Source: Kitasatospora terrestris
GTDB lineage: Bacteria > Actinomycetota > Actinomycetes > Streptomycetales > Streptomycetaceae
NCBI RefSeq assembly: GCF_039542905.1
Contig: NZ_BAABIS010000001.1
Span: 6,572,001-6,636,000, forward strand
DNA: 64,000 nucleotides
Reading direction: 5' to 3'
The position numbers and the translations under genes are program-made. The notes beneath the pieces were generated by a model, which saw only the letters and a program-made list of their open reading frames with translations, was not told the origin of the DNA and did not search any database. Shown here in pieces: positions 48,981 through 56,994 of this stretch; within the stretch, counting starts at the first letter, position 1, and every line of letters begins with the position of its first letter.

Positions 48981-50360
48981 ATGACCATCAGCTCGTACAA
49001 CCCCGCCGACCCGGCCGATCTGGTGGTCGCCGTCGAGGCCCCCGGCGCCGCCGGGGTGGCGGCGGCGGTGGCCCGGGCCCGCGCCGCGCAGCCCGGTTGG
49101 CTGGCGATCGGCGCCGCCGCGCGGGCCGCGGCGCTCGGCCGGGCCGCCGACGCGGTGGAGGCGAACGCCGAGGAGCTGGTCGCGCTGACCGTCCGCGAGG
49201 TCGGCAAGCCGGTCGTCGAGGCGCGCGGCGAGCTCGCCCGCACCGTCGCGATCTGGCGCTACTACGCGCAGGCGGCGTTCGCCCCGTCCGGCGCGGTGCA
49301 CGAGCCGGCCGCCGGCGAGGGCCTGCTGCTCACCCGGCGCCGCCCGTACGGCGTGGCCGGACTGATCACGCCGTGGAACTTCCCGCTGGCCATCCCGACC
49401 TGGAAGGCGGCGCCCGCGCTCGCCGTCGGCAACACCGTGGTGCTCAAGCCCGCGCCCGAGGCCACCGCGTGCGCCCTGCGCCTGGCCGAGCTGGCCGGTC
49501 TGCCCGAGGGCGTGCTGACCGTCGTCCCGGGCGGCGCCGAGGAGGGCGCCGCGCTGGTGGCGGCCACCGACGTGGTGTCCTTCACCGGCTCCACCGGGGT
49601 CGGCCGGGCCGTCGTCGCGGCGACCGCCGAGCGCGGCATCCCCGTCCAGGCGGAGATGGGCGGCCTGAACGCCGCGCTCGTCCTCCCCGACGCCGACATC
49701 GCCCAGGCGGCCGCCCACCTGGCCGCCGCGATCGCCGGCTACGCGGGCCAGAAGTGCACCGCCACCAGCCGGGTGATCGCGGTCGGCGACGCGTACGAGC
49801 CGCTCGCCGAGGCGCTCGCCAAGGCGCTGGCCGCCACCCCCGCCGCCGACCCGGCCCGGTCCGCCACCGCGTGCGGCCCGGTCATCAACGAGGCCGCCCT
49901 CGACCGGCTGACCTCCGCGATCGGCAGCGCGACCGCGGCCGGGGCGACCCTGCTGGCCGGCGGCCGCCGCGCCGAGCGGGACGGCTGGTACCTGGAGCCG
50001 GCCCTGCTGGAGAACGTCCCCGCCGATCACCCGCTGCGCACCGAGGAGTTCTTCGGCCCGGTCGCCGTGCTGCTGCACGCCGCCGACCTGGACGAGGCGA
50101 TCGCGCTGGCCAACGACACCCGGCACAGCCTCTCCACCTCCGTGCACAGCCGCGACCTGGACGTGGCGCTGGCCGCCGCCGACCGCCTCGACGCGGGCAT
50201 GGTCCGGGTCAACGCGCCGTCCAGCGGCGTCGACTTCCACCTGCCGTTCGGCGGGGCCAAGGCCGCGAGCTACGGCTCGCGCGAGCAGGGCCAGGCCGTG
50301 CTCGACTTCTACACCGCCTCCCGCACCGTCACCCTGCTCCCCGCCGGAGGCACCCGGTGA
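48981..50360 (+). CDS. Aldehyde dehydrogenase, probable 2-oxoglutarate semialdehyde dehydrogenase
   Basis: A 459-residue NAD(P)+-dependent aldehyde dehydrogenase. ITPWNFPLAIPTWKAAPALAVGNTVVLKPA carries the cofactor site, the general base Glu is in QAEMGGLN, and the catalytic Cys in GYAGQKCTATSR. In this cluster it would oxidise 2-oxoglutarate semialdehyde to 2-oxoglutarate, the last step of hydroxyproline breakdown. ATG 48981 follows GAAAGG. Its stop overlaps the GTG of the second racemase-family gene, so the two are coupled. Confidence 0.86.
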   Translation: MTISSYNPADPADLVVAVEAPGAAGVAAAVARARAAQPGWLAIGAAARAAALGRAADAVEANAEELVALTVREVGKPVVEARGELARTVAIWRYYAQAAFAPSGAVHEPAAGEGLLLTRRRPYGVAGLITPWNFPLAIPTWKAAPALAVGNTVVLKPAPEATACALRLAELAGLPEGVLTVVPGGAEEGAALVAATDVVSFTGSTGVGRAVVAATAERGIPVQAEMGGLNAALVLPDADIAQAAAHLAAAIAGYAGQKCTATSRVIAVGDAYEPLAEALAKALAATPAADPARSATACGPVINEAALDRLTSAIGSATAAGATLLAGGRRAERDGWYLEPALLENVPADHPLRTEEFFGPVAVLLHAADLDEAIALANDTRHSLSTSVHSRDLDVALAAADRLDAGMVRVNAPSSGVDFHLPFGGAKAASYGSREQGQAVLDFYTASRTVTLLPAGGTR

Positions 50361-51364
50361 ACATCGCCACCACCGACTACCACACCGCCGGCGAGCCGTT
50401 CCGGATCGTCACCGCCGGCCTGCCGCCGATCCCCGGCGACAGCGTCGCCGAGCGCCGGGCCATCGCGATCGGCTCCGGCGGCACCGCGACCTCGCCGCGG
50501 CCCAGCGCCCTGGACGACATCCGCCGGCTGCTCACCCGCGAACCCCGCGGCCACGCCGGGATGTACGGCGGCTTCCTGGTCCCGCCGGACGACGGCGAGG
50601 CCCACCTGGGCGTGCTGTTCTGGCACAAGGACGGCTACTCGACCGCGTGCGGCCACGGCACCATGGCGCTCGGCGCCTGGGCGGTGGACTCCGGACTGGT
50701 CCAGGCCCCCGAGGACGGCACCGCGCTGGTGCGCATCGACGTGCCGTCCGGGAGGGTCAGCGCCACCGTGCACCGCGCCGGCGGCCGCACCACCGGCGTG
50801 ACCTTCCGCAACGTCCCCACCCGGATCGTCGCCCGCAAGATCGAGACGGCCACCGCCCGCGGCACCGTCGAGGTCGACCTGGCGCACTCCGGAGCCCTGT
50901 ACGCCTCGGTCCGCGCCGCCGACCTCGGCCTGCAGGTCGCTCCCGGGCAGCTCGCCGGACTGACCGCGGCCGGGCGGGAGATCCGCGCCGCCCTCGCCGA
51001 CCACCCGGCGGTCGCCGCGGTCCGCGACGGCATCTACGGCGTGATCCTCTTCGACGAGCTCGCCGACACCCCGGCCGGCCCGCACCAGCGCAACGTCACC
51101 GTCTTCGCGGACGGCCAGATCGACCGCTCCCCGTGCGGCTCCGGCAGCTCCGCCCGGCTCGCCCTGCTCGCCGTCGACGGCCGGCTCGGCGCCGGCGAGG
51201 AACTGCGCCACGAATCGGTCATCGGCACCGTCTTCACCGGCCGCGCCCTCGCCGAACAGGACGGCGGCATCGTCACCGAGGTCACCGGCACCGCGTACCG
51301 CACCGGCGAGCACCGCTTCGTGCTCGACACCGACGACGCGCTCGGGACGGGATTCCTGCTGTGA
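50357..51364 (+). CDS. Second proline racemase-family enzyme (epimerase/racemase or 3-hydroxyproline dehydratase type)
   Basis: A 335-residue paralogue of the 4-hydroxyproline epimerase. Cysteines are kept at both active-site positions, TACGHGTM and DRSPCGSGSSAR. It overlaps the aldehyde dehydrogenase (GTGA) and is itself overlapped by the ornithine-cyclodeaminase-family gene. Trans-3-hydroxyproline dehydratases usually have Thr or Ser in place of the second Cys, so sequence favours a racemase or epimerase, although the adjacent reductase-like gene favours the 3-hydroxyproline route. The exact substrate is open. Confidence 0.8.
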   Translation: MNIATTDYHTAGEPFRIVTAGLPPIPGDSVAERRAIAIGSGGTATSPRPSALDDIRRLLTREPRGHAGMYGGFLVPPDDGEAHLGVLFWHKDGYSTACGHGTMALGAWAVDSGLVQAPEDGTALVRIDVPSGRVSATVHRAGGRTTGVTFRNVPTRIVARKIETATARGTVEVDLAHSGALYASVRAADLGLQVAPGQLAGLTAAGREIRAALADHPAVAAVRDGIYGVILFDELADTPAGPHQRNVTVFADGQIDRSPCGSGSSARLALLAVDGRLGAGEELRHESVIGTVFTGRALAEQDGGIVTEVTGTAYRTGEHRFVLDTDDALGTGFLL

Positions 51365-52278
51365 CCGCGCCGCTCGACCTCACGCTGACCCCGGAGGCGG
51401 CCGTCGCCGCGCTGGAACGCGTCCTGCTCGACGGGCTCGACCCGGAGAACTGCCCGCAGCGTTCCAACATCCCGGTGCCCGCCGGTGAGCTCCTGCTGAT
51501 GCCGGCCGCCACCGAGCGGTACGCCGGGGTCAAGATCGCCGGCGTCGCGCCCGCCAACCCCGCCCGCGGCCTGCCCCGGATCACCGGCAGCTACCTGCTG
51601 CTCGACGGCGCCACCCTGCAGCCGCTCGCCCTGCTGGACGGCGCCGCGCTCACCGCGCTGCGCACCCCCGCGGTCACCGCCGTCGCCCTGCGCCGGCTCG
51701 CCGCACCCGGCACCGGGCACCTGGTGCTGTTCGGGGCCGGCCCCCAGGCGTACGGGCACCTCGACGTGCTGCGCGCCGTCCTGCCGCTCGTCGAGCTGAC
51801 CGTGGTCGCCCGCAGCGCCGGGCCCGCCGAGCGGCTCGTCGCGTACGCGGCCTCGCTCGGACTGAAGGCCCGCACCGGCGGACCGGAGGCCGTCGCCGCG
51901 GCGGACGCCGTGGTCTGCTGCACCACCGCCCGCACCCCGCTCTTCGACGGCGCCCTGGTGCCCGACCACGCGGTGGTCGCGGCCGTCGGCTCGCACGAGC
52001 CCGAGGCCCGCGAGGTCGACGCCGTCCTGGTCGGCCGGGCCGCCCGGTACGTCGAGGCCAGGACGGTGGCGCTGCGGGAGGCCGGCGACCTGATCCAGGC
52101 CGGGGCCGCGGCGGACAGCCTTGCTAATCTGTCAGAACTGGTGACCGGCGAGGCAGTTGTACCGCACAATCGGCCGAGGTTCTTCAAGAGCGTCGGCATG
52201 GCGTGGCAGGACCTCGCGGTGGCCGCCGCACAGTACGAACTGGGACGCGGCCGGGCGGATTCACTCACCGTAACGTGA
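51361..52278 (+). CDS. Ornithine cyclodeaminase-family protein, possible pyrroline-2-carboxylate reductase
   Basis: A 305-residue NAD(P)-dependent enzyme of the ornithine cyclodeaminase/mu-crystallin family. The Rossmann motif is LVLFGAGPQAYGHLDVL, the substrate-site Lys is in YAGVKIAGVAP, and LLDGAALTALRTPAVTAVALRRL is the family signature. Relatives next to hydroxyproline genes reduce pyrroline-2-carboxylate to L-proline. GTG 51361 overlaps the previous stop (GTGA). Its last codons contain the promoter and operator of the regulator gene; the stop codon lies inside the GTGACAT motif. Confidence 0.82.
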   Translation: MTAPLDLTLTPEAAVAALERVLLDGLDPENCPQRSNIPVPAGELLLMPAATERYAGVKIAGVAPANPARGLPRITGSYLLLDGATLQPLALLDGAALTALRTPAVTAVALRRLAAPGTGHLVLFGAGPQAYGHLDVLRAVLPLVELTVVARSAGPAERLVAYAASLGLKARTGGPEAVAAADAVVCCTTARTPLFDGALVPDHAVVAAVGSHEPEAREVDAVLVGRAARYVEARTVALREAGDLIQAGAAADSLANLSELVTGEAVVPHNRPRFFKSVGMAWQDLAVAAAQYELGRGRADSLTVT

Positions 52279-52290
52279 CATTGTACAATG
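52260..52290 (+). promoter_or_regulatory. Promoter and operator of the GntR regulator gene
   Basis: TACAAT (52284-52289) is a near-consensus -10, and TTCACT (52260-52265) at 18-bp spacing a weak -35. The perfect palindrome CATTGTACAATG (52279-52290) covers the -10, and ACGTGACAT (52273-52281) adjoins it. TTGTACAA fits the FadR-group GntR operator shape, so the gene is probably autoregulated. Confidence 0.65.
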
Positions 52291-52318
52291 AGGTCCTGCA
52301 AACCTCCGGAGGAACACC

Positions 52319-53029
52319 ATGGCGGACCTCAAGCCCCGCACCCTCATCTCCGTCCAGGAGCGGCTGCGCGACCAGGTCGCCCACGCCCTGCGCGCGGCGC
52401 TGATCTCCGGCGAGCTGCGCCCCGGCGTCGTCTACTCGGCGCCCGCGCTCGCCGCGGACTTCGGGGTCTCCGCCACCCCCGTGCGCGAGGCGATGCTCGA
52501 CCTGGCCCGCGAGGGCCTGGTCGAGGCCGTCCGCAACAAGGGCTTCCGGGTCACCGAGCTCAGCGAGCGCGACCTCGACGAGTACACCGAGATCCGCGCC
52601 CTGATCGAGGTACCCACCGTCGGCCGGGTCACCCGCACCGCCACCGCCGAACAGCTGGAGGCGCTGCGGCCGCAGGCCGAGGCGATCGTCGCCGCCGCCC
52701 GCAAGCACGACCTGATCGGCTACCTGGAGGCCGATCGCCAGTTCCACCTCGACCTGCTCGGCCTGGCCGGCAACTCCCGTCTGGTCGAGACCGTCGGCGA
52801 CCTGCGCAAGCGCTCCCGGCTCTACGGCCTCAACCGCCTCGACCAGCGCGGCGAACTCGTCTCCTCCGCCGAGGAGCACCTCGAACTCCTCGACCTGATG
52901 ATCTCCGGCGACGCCACCGCCGCCGAGGACTGCATGTCCCGCCACCTCGGCCACATCCGCTCCCTCTGGGCCTCCGGCGCCGACACCCCCGTCGAGGAAC
53001 GCCCCGCCCTCCGCCTCGGCACCCGCTGA
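52319..53029 (+). CDS. GntR-family regulator with FCD domain
   Basis: A 236-residue regulator of the FadR/FCD group. The N-terminal winged helix (LRDQVAHALRAALISGELRPG, VSATPVREAMLDLAREGLVE) binds DNA, and the all-helical C-terminal FCD domain (about 90-220, with DRQFHLDLL and HLELLDLMISGD providing metal-site His/Asp) senses a small carboxylate. ATG 52319 follows GGAGGA. It lies at the end of the hydroxyproline cluster and is the likely controller of its three promoters. The effector is probably a hydroxyproline-pathway compound. Confidence 0.88.
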   Translation: MADLKPRTLISVQERLRDQVAHALRAALISGELRPGVVYSAPALAADFGVSATPVREAMLDLAREGLVEAVRNKGFRVTELSERDLDEYTEIRALIEVPTVGRVTRTATAEQLEALRPQAEAIVAAARKHDLIGYLEADRQFHLDLLGLAGNSRLVETVGDLRKRSRLYGLNRLDQRGELVSSAEEHLELLDLMISGDATAAEDCMSRHLGHIRSLWASGADTPVEERPALRLGTR

Positions 53030-53042
53030 CCCGATCGGCGAA

Positions 53043-53074
53043 GAGCCCCGGTGACCGCGAGGTCGCCGGGGCTC
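53043..53074. terminator. Bidirectional terminator
   Basis: A 14-bp stem (53043-53056 and 53061-53074, one G-U pair, loop GCGA) lies between the convergent GntR and ABC-transporter genes, 13-15 nt from both stops. Confidence 0.85.
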
Positions 53075-53088
53075 CGTCGTGGCCGGGC

Positions 53089-53790
53089 TCAGGACAGGCG
53101 GCCGTCGTGCATCTCCAGGACGCGGTCGACGCGGCCGAGGAGGTCGCGGTCGTGGGTGACCATGACGGTGGCCGTGGAGTGGGCGCGGGTGATCTCGGCG
53201 AGCAGGGTGACGATCTGGGCGCCGCGCTCGTGGTCGAGGGCGGAGGTGGGCTCGTCGACCAGCAGGACGGAGGGCTCGCCGAACAGGGCGCGGGCGATGT
53301 TGACCCGCTGGCGCTCGCCGCCGGAGAGCTGGTGCGGGCGGCGCCGCTGCTTGGCGCCCTCCAGGCCGACCGAGGCCAGCAGCTCCTCGGCGCGGCGCCG
53401 GGCCTCCCGGGGGCGCCGGCCGCGGACCGACTCCAGCACCAGCAGCTGCTCGACGGCGGTGAGCGAGGCGAGCAGGTTGGACTGCTGGAAGACGATGCCG
53501 AGCCGGTCGCGGCGCAGCGCGGTGCGCTCCCGGTCGCCGAGCGCGCCCGCGTCGACGCCGTCGATCAGCACCTCGCCGCAGTCGGGGCGCAGCAGGGTCG
53601 CGGCGACCGCCAGCAGGCTGGACTTGCCGGAGCCGGACGGCCCGGCGACGGCGGTGAACTCGCCGGGCGCGACGTCCAGCGAGACCGCGTCCAGCGCGGT
53701 GAGCCGGGCCTCGCCGTCGGGGTAGGTCAGGGTGACGTCGCGCAGGGCGAGACCGGTGCGGGTGGTCAGGGTGTCGAGTGCGGTGGTCAT
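53089..53790 (-). CDS. ABC transporter ATP-binding protein (MacB/LolD-like)
   Basis: A 233-residue ATPase of the MacB/FtsE/LolD group. Walker A is GPSGSGKSS, the signature LSGGERQRV, Walker B LLVDEPTSALD, and the switch His lies in MVTHD. It powers the FtsX-type permease encoded just upstream, overlapping it by ATGA. Such exporters move peptides, antibiotics or lipoproteins, often under control of a two-component system responding to cell-envelope stress. The pair is divergent from a two-component system. Confidence 0.92.
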   Translation of the reverse strand: MTTALDTLTTRTGLALRDVTLTYPDGEARLTALDAVSLDVAPGEFTAVAGPSGSGKSSLLAVAATLLRPDCGEVLIDGVDAGALGDRERTALRRDRLGIVFQQSNLLASLTAVEQLLVLESVRGRRPREARRRAEELLASVGLEGAKQRRRPHQLSGGERQRVNIARALFGEPSVLLVDEPTSALDHERGAQIVTLLAEITRAHSTATVMVTHDRDLLGRVDRVLEMHDGRLS

Positions 53791-54857
53791 CGGTTGGCCC
53801 CCAGGGCAGCCAGCGGGTCGACGGCGGTGATGCGGCGGACGGCGAGCGCGGCCCCGGCGAGGCCGAGCAGGACCATCACGGAGACCGGCACGGCCACGCT
53901 GGAGGCGCTGACCGCGAAGGGCACGGCGGCGGCCGCGAACAGCCCGCCGAGGCCGCCGACCGCCCCGCCGAGCAGCGCGCCGCCGAGCAGGACGGCCGCG
54001 GCCTGCGCCAGCGCGTCGCGCACCAGGTAGCCGCTGGACGCGCCGACCGCCTTGAGCACCGCGATGTCGGGCTTGCGCTGCACCGTCCACACCGTGAAGA
54101 AGGCACCGACCACCAGGGCGCTCACCGCGAACAGGAAGCCCTGGATCATCTGCAGGCTGCCCTGCTCGGCCGCGTACCCGTTGATGCCGGACAGCGCGTC
54201 GGACAGCGGCACGGTGTCGGTGGACTGCCGGGCGTCGAGTGCGGCGAGGCCGCCGGGCGAGCCGGTCAGGGCGAGCGCGGTCGGCTGGGACTGGCCGGAC
54301 ACCTGCTCCCAGGTGGCCACGGTGGTCCACACCGTCGGCGCGTGGGAGAAGGAGCGCTCGGCGGCGAGACCGGAGACGGTCAGCCGCTTCGGGCCGACCG
54401 CGACCTGGTCGCCCACCGCCAGGCGGTACTTCGCCGCGGTGTCGGCGCCGACCACGAGCTGCCCGTCCTGCGGGGCGCCGCCGGCGGAGAGCGGCGGCAG
54501 CATCGCGGCGGTGGTGCCGACCACGGAGACCGAGGCGGCCGCGTCGGAGGCGGTCAGCCGGGTCATCGAGATGCCCAGCGGCGCCACCGAGCGCACGCCC
54601 GGCGCGGCGGCGAACGCGGCCTGCTGCTGCGCGGAGACCGTGCTGTTGCTGAACGACACCTCCGGCGCCGCGCCCGCGGGCGCGCCGAAGACGATCCGGT
54701 CGGCGGGCAGCTCGGCGACGGTCGACGAGGCGGCCGAGGCCAGCCCGCCGGTCAGTCCGTACAGGAACACGACCAGGGTCGTTATCAAGGTGACGACCGC
54801 GCCCATCAGGGCGAAGCGCCCCTTGGCGAAGCGGATGTCACGCAGTGCGACGAACAC
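53787..54857 (-). CDS. ABC transporter permease (FtsX/MacB-like)
   Basis: A 356-residue permease. One N-terminal membrane helix (FALMGAVVTLITTLVVFLYGL) is followed by a large extracytoplasmic domain (about 45-235). Three C-terminal helices then include FLFAVSALVVGAFFTVW, in the FtsX fold, and QRKPDIAVLKAVGAS. GTG 54857 is chosen for GGAAGG 5 nt upstream; the longer frame runs into the promoter region. It overlaps the ATPase gene by ATGA. The exported substrate is unknown. Confidence 0.9.
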   Translation of the reverse strand: MFVALRDIRFAKGRFALMGAVVTLITTLVVFLYGLTGGLASAASSTVAELPADRIVFGAPAGAAPEVSFSNSTVSAQQQAAFAAAPGVRSVAPLGISMTRLTASDAAASVSVVGTTAAMLPPLSAGGAPQDGQLVVGADTAAKYRLAVGDQVAVGPKRLTVSGLAAERSFSHAPTVWTTVATWEQVSGQSQPTALALTGSPGGLAALDARQSTDTVPLSDALSGINGYAAEQGSLQMIQGFLFAVSALVVGAFFTVWTVQRKPDIAVLKAVGASSGYLVRDALAQAAAVLLGGALLGGAVGGLGGLFAAAAVPFAVSASSVAVPVSVMVLLGLAGAALAVRRITAVDPLAALGANR

Positions 54858-54983
54858 GGGGACCTTCCGGGACGAGGGTGGATACCTGCTGCTGAGTACC
54901 CCTCCACCCTGGCGAACCGGGGTGCCCCTGCCATCGGGGAGACGTACGGGTCCGCCGCCGCACAGGCGGTGGACCTGCAAATA

Positions 54984-54999
54984 CATCGAACGGTTGATG
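54984..54999. promoter_or_regulatory. Imperfect palindrome in the divergent ABC/two-component promoter region
   Basis: CATCGAACGGTTGATG is a palindrome with 7 of 8 pairs matching, in the A/T-richer centre of the 188-nt gap between the divergent permease and kinase genes. It is a candidate site for the response regulator, which would control both directions. Confidence 0.4.
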
Positions 55000-55045
55000 C
55001 CGGGCCGCTCCTGCGCGGCCGCCGCACCCCGTACCCTCGGAAGGC

Positions 55046-56281
55046 GTGTCCCGTACCGAACCGCCCGCACCCGAGAGTCCCGTCCACTCTGCCCGCACCC
55101 CCGCCCTGCGGCTGATGAACCTCGCCCTGCACGGGCTGTTCTTCACCCTGCTGGGCGTGCTGCTGGTCCGGGGCGTGGTCGGCGGCAGTCTCGGCGCGGG
55201 CGGCCTCGCCACCGCCGGGGTGCTCGCGGCCGTCTACGCGTCGGGGGGCGTGGCGGAGCGGGTCCGCGACACCCGGCTGTGGGCCGGCGTCTGGCTCGGC
55301 GCGGTCGTCGCGCTGTGGATCGCGCTCACCCTGCAGCACCCCGAGTTCTGCTACCTCGCCTTCCCGCTGTACTTCGTCTGCCTGCACGTGCTGCCGCTGC
55401 GCTGGTCGCTGACCGCCGTGCTCGCGCTCACCGGCGTGGTGGTCGCCGCCCAGGCCTCCACCCCCGGCGGGCTCACCGTCCCCAAGGTCCTCGGCCCGGT
55501 CGCCGGCGCCGCCGTCGCCCTGCTCACCGCGTACGGCTACGCCGCCCTCTACCGGGAGAGCCGGGCCCGGCAGCAGCTCATCGACGACCTGGTCCGCACC
55601 CGCGACGAGCTCGCCGCCAGCCAGCGCGAGGCGGGCGTGCTCGCCGAGCGGCAGCGCCTCGCCCGCGAGATCCACGACACCCTCGCCCAGGGCCTGTCCA
55701 GCATCGTGCTGCTCGCCCGGTCCGCCGAGGCCACCCTGACCACCCACCCGGGGGCCGCCGCCGAGCGGATCCGCGAGGTCCAGGACACCGCCTCCGCCAA
55801 CCTCGCGGAGGCCCGCCGGTTCGTCCACGCGCTCGCCCCGCCCGCGCTCGACGACGCCACCCTGACCGAGGCGCTGCGACGCCTCGCCGGCGGCGCCGAC
55901 GCCGACTTCCACCTCGACGGCGAGCCCTACCCGCTGCCGGTCGAGGCCGAGGTCGCGCTGCTGCGCCTCACCCAGGAGGCGCTCGCCAACGCCGTCCGGC
56001 ACGCCCGCGCCTCCCGGATCGCGGTCACCCTCAGCTACCTCGACGACGAGGTCACCCTGGACGTCTTCGACGACGGCATCGGCTTCGACGCGGTCACCGC
56101 CCCCGGCCCCGACTCCTTCGGCCTGCACGGCATGCACGAGCGGATCACCGCCCTCGGCGGCACCCTCACCGTCGAGTCCGCCCCCGGCGAGGGCACCGCC
56201 GTCGCCGTCTCCCTGCCGCTGCGCGCGATCGGGACGGCGGAGAGCGTGCCCACCGGGGCCCCGGTGGCGGTGGTCCAGTGA
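55046..56281 (+). CDS. Sensor histidine kinase (NarX/DesK-like, HisKA_3)
   Basis: A 411-residue membrane histidine kinase. About five to six hydrophobic helices occupy residues 20-165. A linker coiled coil (QREAGVLAERQRLA) leads to the phosphorylated His in AREIHDTLAQGLSSIVLL. The ATPase domain has the N-box VALLRLTQEALANAVRHA and G-box DDGIGFD. GTG 55046 follows GGAAGG. The stop overlaps the response regulator start (GTGA). It probably responds to an envelope signal and controls the divergent ABC exporter. Confidence 0.9.
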   Translation: MSRTEPPAPESPVHSARTPALRLMNLALHGLFFTLLGVLLVRGVVGGSLGAGGLATAGVLAAVYASGGVAERVRDTRLWAGVWLGAVVALWIALTLQHPEFCYLAFPLYFVCLHVLPLRWSLTAVLALTGVVVAAQASTPGGLTVPKVLGPVAGAAVALLTAYGYAALYRESRARQQLIDDLVRTRDELAASQREAGVLAERQRLAREIHDTLAQGLSSIVLLARSAEATLTTHPGAAAERIREVQDTASANLAEARRFVHALAPPALDDATLTEALRRLAGGADADFHLDGEPYPLPVEAEVALLRLTQEALANAVRHARASRIAVTLSYLDDEVTLDVFDDGIGFDAVTAPGPDSFGLHGMHERITALGGTLTVESAPGEGTAVAVSLPLRAIGTAESVPTGAPVAVVQ

Positions 56282-56916
56282 TCCGCGTACTGCTGGTGGA
56301 CGACCACCCCGTGGTCCGGCGCGGCCTGCGCGCCATGGTCGACGACCTGCCCGACGTCGAGGCGGTCGGCGAGGCCGCGGACGGGGCGGCCGCGCTCGCC
56401 CTGCTCGACGGGCCCGGCCCCCGCCCCGACGTGGTCCTGATGGACCTCCAGATGGGCAGCGGCATGCACGGCGTCGAGGCCACCCGGCGGATCACCGCGC
56501 TGCCCTCGCCGCCCGCCGTGCTGATCCTCACCACCTACTCCACCGACGCCGACATCCTCGCCGCCGTCGAGGCCGGGGCCACCGGCTACCTGCTCAAGGA
56601 CGCCCCGCCCGAGGAGGTCGCCGCCGCCGTCCACGCCGCCGCCCGCGGCGAGACCGTGCTCGCCCCGCCGGTCGCCGCCCGCCTGCTCGGCCGGGTCCGG
56701 GCCGGGCGCCCGACCCTCAGCCCGCGCGAGGCGGAGATCCTCCAGCTCCTCGCCGAGGGCCTCGCCAACCGGCAGATCTCCAAGCGCCTGTTCATCAGCG
56801 AGGCCACCGTGAAGACGCACCTGGTCCACATCTACGACAAGCTCGGCGTCGACTCGCGCACCTCCGCCATCGCCGCCGGCCTCAGCACCGGGCTGATCCG
56901 CCCGGCCGCCTCCTGA
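56278..56916 (+). CDS. NarL/LuxR-family response regulator
   Basis: A 212-residue partner of the histidine kinase. The receiver has VLLVDDHP, the phosphoacceptor Asp in VVLMDLQMG, and the Lys in YLLKDAPP. The LuxR helix-turn-helix reads LSPREAEILQLLAEGLANRQISKRLFISEATVKTHL. GTG 56278 overlaps the kinase stop codon in GTGA. The predicted target is the shared divergent promoter region at 54858-55045. Confidence 0.93.
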   Translation: MIRVLLVDDHPVVRRGLRAMVDDLPDVEAVGEAADGAAALALLDGPGPRPDVVLMDLQMGSGMHGVEATRRITALPSPPAVLILTTYSTDADILAAVEAGATGYLLKDAPPEEVAAAVHAAARGETVLAPPVAARLLGRVRAGRPTLSPREAEILQLLAEGLANRQISKRLFISEATVKTHLVHIYDKLGVDSRTSAIAAGLSTGLIRPAAS

Positions 56917-56994
56917 GCCGCCCGCGCCCGGTGCCGCCCGGGCTCGGATAGCATCCGGGGAGTCGAAGGACCTCCGAAGAGAAGAAGTTCCCTG

